11,013 nt of DNA from JAYPUG01 sp038117265 (lineage in GTDB: Bacteria > Pseudomonadota > Alphaproteobacteria > UBA6615): assembly GCA_038117265.1 (NCBI GenBank), contig JAYOFO010000074.1, forward strand, positions 1 through 11,013, given 5' to 3'. The notes beneath the pieces were generated by a model. The model had not been told where the DNA came from and made no database searches. It worked only from the letters and a program-made list of their open reading frames with translations. Below, piece by piece: positions 6,260 through 11,013 of the stretch. The stretch's first letter is position 1. Every line of letters starts with the position of its first letter. A program made the translations under genes and the position numbers.

Positions 6260-7360
6260 CTAAGCTCCTGCAGCCGCGGCGCGCGAGGCCCCGAGGGCGG
6301 CGTTGACCCGCGGCATCACCTCTTCGGCCATCAGCGTCATCGACCGGCGGGCGAGACCCGGATCGGCCCAGTCCATGCCGGTGTAGACCAGCGTGCCGAA
6401 GGGGCCGACACGCTCGTGGAGCGCCAGCAACCGGTCGACCACCCCCTCGACGCTGCCCGCGACGACCAGCGCGCCGACGGCCGCGTCGAGGTCGCGCGCG
6501 CCCGCATCGCCCGTGAGCGTCGCGGCCTGGCCGCACGCCGCCAGCTTCGTGCCCATGCGTTCGAAATAGCGCCGGTAGGGGCTGTCGGCGCGGCGCAACG
6601 CGTAATCGCGGGCAACGTCGGCGTCCTCGGCGACGAAGACCGCCCGCGCCACGCGCCAGCCGCGCGGGTCGGCATCGTGGCCGCCCGCGGCACAGCCGGC
6701 GGCGTAGCGCCGCCACTGGGACGCGAGATGGTCGGGGTGGATGTGGGGCGCCGACAGGGACCGGAACCCGCGTGCGCCCGCCGCGGCGGCGAGGCCGGTC
6801 CCGACGAGATCGAGCCCGGCGACGATCTCGGGATGGGGCGACTGGAGCGGCCGGTGCACATAGCCCAGGCCGATCTCGGGATAGAAGGTGCGCTCGGTCG
6901 TGATCGTCCAGCGTTCGCCCGAGACGTTGTACGGCGGCTCGGCGGCCCAGACCTCCAGGATCGTGTCGATCGCATCGAGGAAGCGCTCGACCCGGTCGTC
7001 CTCGAGCGCCTCGAGGATCTCGTCGTCGGAGTCGAGCGTGCCCGGCGTGATGCCGAACACGAAGCGCCCGCGGGTCATGTGGTCGAAGGTCGCCGCATGG
7101 ATCGCCAGGATCGCGGGGTGGATCTGCGGCATGGTGGTGTAACTGGCAAGCCGGATCCGTTCGGTCAGCGGCAGTAGCGAGGCCAGGAAGAACATCGAAT
7201 TGCTGATCGTCGCATCGGCGTCCGACAGGCGTTCGCCGACGAAGGCCTCGCGATACCCTAGCCGGTCGGCCAGCACGATGGCGTCGCGGTCCTCGGCGAG
7301 GGTCTCGCCGTATGCGCGTTCGCGCGGATGCAGGGGTGGCGAGAAGTAGGAGAGTTCCAT
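6260..7360 (-). CDS. LLM-class flavin-dependent oxidoreductase (upstream copy, Arg44)
   Basis: This 366-aa protein is the first gene of the tandem pair and an evident paralogue of the next one: MELSYFSPPLHP, TLAEDRD, FDHMTRGRFVFGITPG, HPEIVAGLD and the shared end GPFGTLVYTGMDW...RRSM...VMPRVNAALG. At residue 44, where family members including the downstream copy have His in a GEH motif, this copy has Arg (VGERLSDAD). The segment after residue 260 also differs (YFERMGTKLAACGQAATL versus FVFKKLAMSNRL). The C-terminus ends in an alanine-rich tail, GASRAAAAGA. The ATG at 7360 has only a weak GGACGG-like ribosome binding site. The 91-bp gap to the divergent FAH gene must hold both promoters; it contains a GATCGATC palindrome but no clear operator. 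A different substrate or reduced activity compared with the second copy is an inference. Confidence 0.9.
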   Translation of the reverse strand: MELSYFSPPLHPRERAYGETLAEDRDAIVLADRLGYREAFVGERLSDADATISNSMFFLASLLPLTERIRLASYTTMPQIHPAILAIHAATFDHMTRGRFVFGITPGTLDSDDEILEALEDDRVERFLDAIDTILEVWAAEPPYNVSGERWTITTERTFYPEIGLGYVHRPLQSPHPEIVAGLDLVGTGLAAAAGARGFRSLSAPHIHPDHLASQWRRYAAGCAAGGHDADPRGWRVARAVFVAEDADVARDYALRRADSPYRRYFERMGTKLAACGQAATLTGDAGARDLDAAVGALVVAGSVEGVVDRLLALHERVGPFGTLVYTGMDWADPGLARRSMTLMAEEVMPRVNAALGASRAAAAGA

Positions 7361-7451
7361 GCCGGCCGTCCGTCAACGCCCGATCATGGCACATACGAAA
7401 CCGCATGACCTGTAAGATCGATCACGCCGCGGACAGAGTGCCGGAGTTGCC

Positions 7452-8642
7452 ATGGGCGAGACCAACAGGATGACGGACATGCTCCCCAACTGCCTGCCCG
7501 ACGACCCCGCCGGGCGCTATGTCGGCCGCATCTGGCGGCCCGATGTCGCGGGCCCGTCGGTCGTCACCGTCGCCGACGGCGACGTCTTCGACATCACGTC
7601 CGCCTTCCCCACCGTCCGCGACCTGTGCGAGACGCCCGACCCGGCATCTGCCGCCGCCGGCGCGGCGGGGGAACGGGTCGGCCCGCTCGACGACATACTG
7701 GCGAACACCGTTGCGATCGGGCGGGCATCCGACCGGCCGCGGCTGCTCGCGCCCATCGACCTGCAGGCCGTGAAGGCCTGCGGCGTCACCTTCGCCAGCT
7801 CGCTGGTCGAGCGGGTGATCGAGGAGCAGGCGGGCGGCGACCCGGCGCTGGCCGAACGGGTCCGGGCGGAGGTCCACGCGCGCATCGGCGGCGACATCGC
7901 GCGCATCCGCCCCGGGTCGCAGGAGGCCGAACTGGTCAAGGCGACCCTGTCGGCGGCGGGCATGTGGTCGCAGTATCTCGAGGTCGGCCTCGGCCCCGAT
8001 TCCGAAGTCTTCACCAAGGCCCAGCCCATGTCGTCGGTCGGCTGGGGCGAGCCGGTGGGGCTGCACCCGGCGTCGCGGTGGAACAACCCGGAACCCGAGA
8101 TCGTCCTGATCGTCGACAGCCGTGGGGAAATCCGGGGCGCGAGCCTGGGGAACGACGTCAACCTGCGCGACATCGAGGGCCGGTCGGCGCTCCTGCTCGG
8201 CAAGGCCAAGGACAACAACGCCTCGTGCGCGATCGGGCCCTTCGTCCGGCTGTTCGACGCGACGTTCGGGCTCGACGATGTCCGCACCGCCACCATCTCC
8301 CTGCGGGTGGCGGGGCGCGACGGATTCGTGCTGACCGGCGAGAGCTCGATGCGGCAGATCAGCCGCGACCCGCTCGACCTCGTGCAGCAGACGATCGGGC
8401 CCCACCACCAGTATCCCGACGGGTTCGCGCTGTTCCTGGGAACGATGTTCGCCCCGACCGAGGACCGCGACCGGCCCGGCGAGGGGTTTACCCACAAGCC
8501 CGGCGACACGGTCGACATCGCGACGCCCGCACTGGGCAACCTCCACAACCGGGTCGCGCTGACCAGCGAATGTCCGCCGTGGGATTTCGGCGCGGGGCAT
8601 TTGATGCGCAACCTGGCGAAGCGGGGTTTGTTGGGCGGCTGA
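7452..8642 (+). CDS. fumarylacetoacetate hydrolase (FAH) family protein
   Basis: The protein is 396 aa, longer than the minimal FAH domain and matching the roughly 390-aa subgroup often encoded near sugar-acid and keto-acid catabolism genes. The N-terminal 150 residues form a family-specific cap (IWRPDVAGPSVVTVADGDVFDITS...LLAPIDLQAVKACGVTF). The FAH core has VFTKAQPMSSVG, the metal-binding acids in WNNPEPEIVLIV (Glu214, Glu216) and LGNDVNLRDIEGRSALLLGKAKDNN (Asp235), and QYPDGFALFLGTMFAP near the end. It probably binds Mg2+ or Mn2+ and acts on a 2-keto acid or 3-deoxy sugar acid as dehydratase or C-C hydrolase in the cytoplasm. The start at 7452 has GGAG five bases upstream; a later Met (residue 7) lacks this. 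It is divergent from the flavin monooxygenases. A terminator-like hairpin follows the stop by about 50 bp. Confidence 0.9.
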   Translation: MGETNRMTDMLPNCLPDDPAGRYVGRIWRPDVAGPSVVTVADGDVFDITSAFPTVRDLCETPDPASAAAGAAGERVGPLDDILANTVAIGRASDRPRLLAPIDLQAVKACGVTFASSLVERVIEEQAGGDPALAERVRAEVHARIGGDIARIRPGSQEAELVKATLSAAGMWSQYLEVGLGPDSEVFTKAQPMSSVGWGEPVGLHPASRWNNPEPEIVLIVDSRGEIRGASLGNDVNLRDIEGRSALLLGKAKDNNASCAIGPFVRLFDATFGLDDVRTATISLRVAGRDGFVLTGESSMRQISRDPLDLVQQTIGPHHQYPDGFALFLGTMFAPTEDRDRPGEGFTHKPGDTVDIATPALGNLHNRVALTSECPPWDFGAGHLMRNLAKRGLLGG

Positions 8643-8688
8643 GGCGCCCGTCACGCGGAACACACGCCGGGAGAGCCCGAAACGACGA

Positions 8689-8714
8689 AAGCCCCGGGAG
8701 GTCCGGGGGTCTTT
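8689..8714 (+). terminator. terminator-like hairpin after the FAH-family gene
   Basis: CCCCGG (8692-8697), loop GAGGT and CCGGGG (8703-8708) are framed by AAAG on the left and GTCTTTA on the right. The T tail is short, so strength is moderate. On the minus strand the hairpin is followed by CTTTCG, so it could also end leftward transcripts from the region to its right. Confidence 0.55.
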
Positions 8715-8947
8715 ACCGTTTTGTTCGAATGCCTCGGGGGAATTTCCGGGTAAATTTGGTGGTGCTCCGAGGCGGGAGCGAACCCGTCTCCGGGCGGATT
8801 TCCCCAACTCGAGAAACAGGGATTTTAGATCGCCGTATCAGGGAACGAACTCTATATCATCGCGGGGGTATGGTAGGGGGCAGGGTCACCATCCGCCGCT
8901 GACGCGGAGTTCGGGGCGGCCGGGGTGCAATCGACGATGGGACGATC
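8715..8947. other. gene-free structured interval, possible leader RNA or tRNA-like relic
   Basis: No supportable protein gene lies between the FAH stop (8642) and the MFS start (8948). Three pairings are visible. GCCTCGG (8731-8737) pairs with CCGAGGC (8767-8773) and encloses AATTT (8741-8745) pairing with AAATT (8752-8756). GAGGCGGG (8769-8776) pairs with CCCGTCTC (8783-8790). The first and third share 8769-8773, so they exclude each other. The third stem is complete only on the plus strand, where one pair is G-U; the minus strand has an A-C mismatch. Read on the minus strand, 8752-8790 also resembles a tRNA 3' end (ACCACCAAATTT after GGGTTCGCTCCCGCC), but the T stem and anticodon arm do not form. 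The remainder to 8947 shows only a possible MFS ribosome binding site. Confidence 0.4.
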
Positions 8948-10195
8948 ATGACGACGCCCGCGGGCCTGCGCGGCCTGCTGCGGGATGCCGAGTTCCTGCG
9001 CATCTGGCTGGTCGGCATCTTCAGCGGCGTCGCGCGCTGGCTCGAGATGCTGGTCGCCGGTGTCTACGCCTTCGACACGACCGGGTCGCCGCTCCTCGTC
9101 GCCGTGCTGGTCATCCTGCGAATGATGCCGCTGGTGGCGTTCGGCTCGATCGTCGGCACCTTCGCCGACCGGATCCCGCCGAAGTTGCTCCTGGTCTTCA
9201 CCATGACGGGCGCCATGCTCGTCTCCGGCACCGTGTTCGTGCTGTTCCTGACCGGCCTCGACGCCTACTGGGTCGTCGCCGTCGCGTCGTTCGTCTCGGG
9301 CCTGGTCTGGACCACGGACATGCCGTTGCGCCGGCGCATCCTGGGCGACGTCGCCGGGATGGAGCGCATCGCTCCCGCCATGAGCCTCGACGCGGCCACC
9401 AACAACGGGACGCGGATGCTCGGCCCGCTGCTCGGCGGCGTGATCTTCCAGTGGGTCGGCGCGGGCGGCGCCTACATGCTGAGCGCGGCGATGTATGCCG
9501 CCTGTGTCCTGGTTCTGTTTTTTGTCGCGGCGCGGACCGGCAGGGCCGGAGGAACGGGCCCGGCCTCGCGCGTGCTGGACGATCTGCGGGCCGGTTTCGC
9601 CTATGTGGTGCGCGACCGCGATGTGTCGCACATCATGCTGGTGACGCTCGTCTTCAACATCTGGGGGTTTCCCTTCCTCGCCATGATCCCGGTGGTCGGA
9701 CGCGACGAGCTGCAAGTCTCGGCGAGCATCATCGGCGGGTTGACCGCGCTCGAAGGCGGCGGCGCATTGCTCGGTTCGCTGATCATCGCCGCGCGCGTGC
9801 GCATCGCGAGCCACAGGAAGCTCTATTACTTCGGCATGCTCTTCTATCTGTTCGCCGCCTTCTCGGCGGGCTGGATGGGCGCGGTGGTGCCCATGGGCGT
9901 GGCGCTGGTCGTCGGCGGCCTGTGCGCGTCCGGCTTCTCGACCATGCAGTCGACCCTGATCTATTCCGTCGCACCGCCGGAGATGCGCGGCCGCCTGTTC
10001 GGCGTGCTGGTCATCTGTATCGGCAGCGGCCTGATCGGTTTCACCAATATCGGGCTCATGGGCGAATGGTTCGGCGGCTCGATGGCCATGCGCATCGTCG
10101 CCGCCGAGGGGCTGATCCCGCTGCTCCTGATCGGTTTGTCCTGGCGCGAGCTGCGGGCGCCGGGCAACCCAGCGAGTGTCTCCCGCCGCGGGTGA
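8948..10195 (+). CDS. MFS transporter, EntS/MFS_3-like exporter
   Basis: The protein is 415 aa with about 11-12 hydrophobic segments, the standard length of a 12-helix major facilitator. The N-terminal LLRDAEFLRIWLVGIFSGVARWL, the loop GTFADRIPPKLLL between helices 2 and 3 (the family's G-x-x-x-D-R loop), TDMPLRRRILGDV with AATNNGTRMLGPLLGG at the helix 4-5 region, and QSTLIYSVAPPEMRGRLFGV are typical of the MFS_3 group that includes the enterobactin exporter EntS. It is an inner-membrane, proton-driven transporter, most probably an exporter of a small molecule. The substrate cannot be told from sequence. The ATG at 8948 has GGGACG seven bases upstream. It follows the FAH-family gene on the same strand but across a 305-bp gap with a terminator-like hairpin, so it is probably a separate transcript. 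Confidence 0.9.
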   Translation: MTTPAGLRGLLRDAEFLRIWLVGIFSGVARWLEMLVAGVYAFDTTGSPLLVAVLVILRMMPLVAFGSIVGTFADRIPPKLLLVFTMTGAMLVSGTVFVLFLTGLDAYWVVAVASFVSGLVWTTDMPLRRRILGDVAGMERIAPAMSLDAATNNGTRMLGPLLGGVIFQWVGAGGAYMLSAAMYAACVLVLFFVAARTGRAGGTGPASRVLDDLRAGFAYVVRDRDVSHIMLVTLVFNIWGFPFLAMIPVVGRDELQVSASIIGGLTALEGGGALLGSLIIAARVRIASHRKLYYFGMLFYLFAAFSAGWMGAVVPMGVALVVGGLCASGFSTMQSTLIYSVAPPEMRGRLFGVLVICIGSGLIGFTNIGLMGEWFGGSMAMRIVAAEGLIPLLLIGLSWRELRAPGNPASVSRRG

Positions 10196-10245
10196 CGGCG
10201 GTCAGGCCTGAATGGAAACGCCCAACACGCCCCGACCTTTAGACG

Positions 10246-10271
10246 ACAAAACCCCCGGAAGGCCGGGGGTT
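10246..10271 (-). terminator. intrinsic terminator of tRNA-Ala
   Basis: On the minus strand, AACCCCCGG, loop CCTT and CCGGGGGTT form a 9-bp perfect stem, followed by TTGTC so that the tail reads TTTTGTC. It lies about 40 bp beyond the tRNA 3' end and is well placed to end the tRNA transcript. It also faces the MFS gene end (10195) and may work weakly in the other direction. Confidence 0.85.
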
Positions 10272-10278
10272 GAACCGA

Positions 10279-10302
10279 TATCTCCGAGGGTCTCCGGAGA
10301 TA
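10279..10302. repeat. 8-bp inverted repeat in the tRNA-Ala trailer
   Basis: TATCTCCG (10279-10286) and CGGAGATA (10295-10302) pair perfectly around an 8-base loop. The hairpin sits between the tRNA 3' end and the terminator, so it would be part of the 3' trailer removed during tRNA maturation. It may guide or block 3' processing. Confidence 0.6.
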
Positions 10303-10312
10303 CTAAGAAATT

Positions 10313-10388
10313 TGGTGGAGCCGAGGGGAATCGAACCCCTGACCTCTACATTGCGAACGTAGCGCTCTCCCAACTGAGCTACGGCCCC
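10313..10388 (-). tRNA. tRNA-Ala (anticodon CGC)
   Basis: A complete 76-nt cloverleaf is encoded on the minus strand. The acceptor GGGGCCG pairs with CGGCTCC and includes the G3-U70 wobble pair that marks alanine tRNAs. The D arm is GCTC/GAGC with loop AGTTGGGA. The anticodon stem is CTACG/TGTAG with loop TTCGCAA, giving anticodon CGC (complement of 10353-10355) for GCG codons. The T arm AGGGG-TTCGATT-CCCCT is perfect. The discriminator is A and CCA is encoded. GCG should be a frequent codon in so GC-rich a genome. Confidence 0.98.
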
Positions 10389-10453
10389 ACCAGTGCCGAA
10401 AACGGCAAGCGGGCGGCCTCATGAGGCAAACCCCGGGCCGCGCGGCGCGGCGG

Positions 10454-10483
10454 AATATGGGTGCGTCCAGGGGGATGTGTCAA
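10454..10483 (-). promoter_or_regulatory. sigma-70 type promoter of tRNA-Ala
   Basis: On the minus strand a perfect TTGACA (complement of 10478-10483) is followed after 18 bases by CATATT (complement of 10454-10459). The bases just after the -10 box are wholly G/C (CCGCCGCG), the kind of discriminator associated with stringent control of stable-RNA promoters. Transcription would start near 10447, giving a leader of about 60 nt before the tRNA 5' end at 10388. Confidence 0.75.
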
Positions 10484-10502
10484 GTCGTCTGCGGCCCGGA
10501 TT

Positions 10503-10525
10503 CGCGCGCGCAAGCCACGCGCGCG
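10503..10525. repeat. 8-bp perfect inverted repeat upstream of yggT
   Basis: CGCGCGCG (10503-10510), spacer CAAGCCA and CGCGCGCG (10518-10525) lie between the divergent tRNA promoter and the proposed yggT promoter. The alternating-CG composition makes chance likely in this genome, but the symmetry and position would also suit an operator. Confidence 0.35.
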
Positions 10526-10529
10526 TGAC

Positions 10530-10558
10530 TGGACAGGTGCGGGGGTGCTGGCTAGTCT
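10530..10558 (+). promoter_or_regulatory. candidate promoter for the yggT-DUF167 operon
   Basis: TGGACA (10530-10535, five of six bases match TTGACA) is followed after 17 bases by TAGTCT (10553-10558, three of six bases match TATAAT). No better pair is seen between the tRNA and yggT. The leader before the start codon at 10641 would be about 75 nt. The weak -10 box keeps confidence low. Confidence 0.4.
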
Positions 10559-10640
10559 CTCGGACGTTTTTGCACACCCGTTTTGCGGCGCGCCGCACCG
10601 TTTTCCGCGGCCGCCCCACACGAGCGAAGAGTCCCCGCGC

Positions 10641-10925
10641 ATGTTCGCCGTTTGGCAACTCATCGACACCGTCATCGCGCTCTACATGTGGGCGCTGATC
10701 ATCTCGGTCGTGCTGAGCTGGCTCGTCCAGTTCAACGTCATCAACACGTCGAACCGCTTCGTCTACACGATCGGCGACTTCCTCTACCGGATCACCGAGC
10801 CGATCCTCGGGCGGATTCGCGCGATCGTGCCGTCGGTCGGCGGCATCGACCTGTCGCCGCTGATCCTCATCCTGGTCCTCGTCTTCGTCCGCAACCTGCT
10901 GCCCGACATCCTCGGGCTGCGCTAG
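10641..10925 (+). CDS. yggT: YggT family membrane protein
   Basis: The 94-aa protein matches the single-domain YggT family. Helix one is WQLIDTVIALYMWALIISVVLSWL (residues about 5-28), followed by VQFNVINTSNRFVYTIGDFLYRITEPILGRIRAIVPSVGGIDLSPLI, the conserved loop, and helix two ILILVLVFVRNLLPDIL. The TEPILGRIR and GGIDLSP motifs are the most characteristic. YggT is an inner-membrane protein of uncertain role, linked in various bacteria to osmotic tolerance or division-related functions. The start at 10641 is set by homologues beginning just before the first helix and by GAAGAG about ten bases upstream; the frame is open further left but reads as GC-rich noise. The next gene starts five bases after its stop, the usual pairing with DUF167. 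Confidence 0.93.
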   Translation: MFAVWQLIDTVIALYMWALIISVVLSWLVQFNVINTSNRFVYTIGDFLYRITEPILGRIRAIVPSVGGIDLSPLILILVLVFVRNLLPDILGLR

Positions 10926-10930
10926 GCACC

Positions 10931-11013
10931 ATGGCCGCCGCGCGCGCCTGGACCGCGGTCGCGGACGCGGTGCGGCTGCGCCTGCGCGTGGCACCGCGCG
11001 CCCGGCGCAACGC
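10931..11013 (+). CDS. DUF167 (YggU) family protein, 5' part only
   Basis: ATG at 10931 opens a frame that runs off the right edge after 27 codons: MAAARAWTAVADAVRLRLRV, then APRARRNA. The VRLRLRVAPRARRNA block is the characteristic start of the small DUF167/YggU family (about 90-100 aa, function unknown). Its position five bases after yggT supports the call, as the two are neighbours in many proteobacteria. The remaining two-thirds lie outside the window. Confidence 0.8.
   Translation, partial: MAAARAWTAVADAVRLRLRVAPRARRN

Noticed and set aside
5099..7177. Open plus-strand frame of 692 codons
   Set aside because: It lies antisense over the two flavin monooxygenase genes, has no family motifs and is rich in Arg, Gly, His and Asp in the way typical of high-GC shadow frames.
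5766..7406. Open minus-strand frame of 546 codons
   Set aside because: It is an alternative frame of the two flavin monooxygenases; the other frame has all the family motifs.
8752..8860. A functional minus-strand tRNA ending ACCACCA
   Set aside because: The T stem has a mismatch and a short loop with C for the conserved A58, no anticodon arm folds, and no 5' acceptor strand complementary to the 3' end is present. At most it is a relic.
7422..8902. Long open frames on both strands over the FAH-family gene
   Set aside because: Both are shadow frames. Only the frame starting at 7452 has the FAH-family metal-binding motifs and a ribosome binding site.
8852..9814. Minus-strand frame of 320 codons over the MFS gene
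   Set aside because: Charged, histidine- and aspartate-rich complement of membrane-helix coding sequence; no family features.
10212..10424. Plus-strand frame encoding a GNRTPDLYIANVALSQLSYGP-type peptide
   Set aside because: This is the well-known false protein produced by translating the complement of a tRNA-Ala gene.
10461..10640. 60-residue extension upstream of yggT
   Set aside because: Non-conserved GC-rich sequence covering the proposed promoter; yggT proteins start just before the first membrane helix.
1..11013. CRISPR array, insertion sequence, prophage, toxin-antitoxin or defence genes
   Set aside because: No regularly spaced repeats, transposase or integrase motifs, terminal inverted repeats or known defence domains were seen. 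The tRNA-Ala gene has no adjacent integrase and no long duplicated 3' end.

Overview
The window is high-GC DNA (roughly two-thirds or more G+C by eye) with the gene content of a free-living alphaproteobacterium, plausibly a Rhodospirillales-type organism. The pointers are a CcmI/CycH-type cytochrome c maturation protein, a yggT-DUF167 pair, a short CspA-type cold-shock protein, a tRNA-Ala(CGC), and a set of acyl-CoA, flavin-monooxygenase and FAH-family enzymes. The genus cannot be named from this stretch.

Layout, left to right. Positions 1-963 hold the 3' end of ccmI and a small two-helix membrane ORF of unknown function. That ORF runs out of frame into a dienelactone hydrolase pseudogene (about 861-1654) carrying three lesions: a lost N-terminus, a 20-bp tandem duplication and an in-frame TAA. 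Facing it on the minus strand are an enoyl-CoA hydratase/isomerase-family gene (1665-2453) and a transglutaminase-like protease gene (2619-3539). A 368-bp AT-richer region separates the latter from a divergent cspA-like gene (3908-4117), which ends at a strong, apparently bidirectional terminator. Next on the minus strand are a frameshifted Sel1/TPR exported protein (4277-5108) and two tandem paralogous luciferase-like flavin monooxygenases (5156-6247 and 6260-7360). Divergent from these is a FAH-family hydrolase/dehydratase gene (7452-8642). After a structured 305-bp gap comes an MFS exporter (8948-10195). The right end has tRNA-Ala(CGC) on the minus strand with a good promoter and terminator, then yggT and the start of a DUF167 gene.

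How the genes may work together: the two monooxygenases are closely spaced and probably co-transcribed. With the divergent FAH-family enzyme and the MFS transporter they could form a small catabolic or detoxification module, but this rests on proximity alone. The rest looks like ordinary chromosomal housekeeping plus decaying genes.

I found no CRISPR array, transposase, integrase, phage gene, toxin-antitoxin pair or recognisable defence system, and nothing I would call a new biological system. The items most worth a second look are: a crotonase lacking both canonical catalytic glutamates; the His44/Arg44 split between the tandem monooxygenases; the structured region at 8690-8880 that partly echoes the tRNA-Ala locus; and the multiply broken hydrolase at a probable deletion junction.
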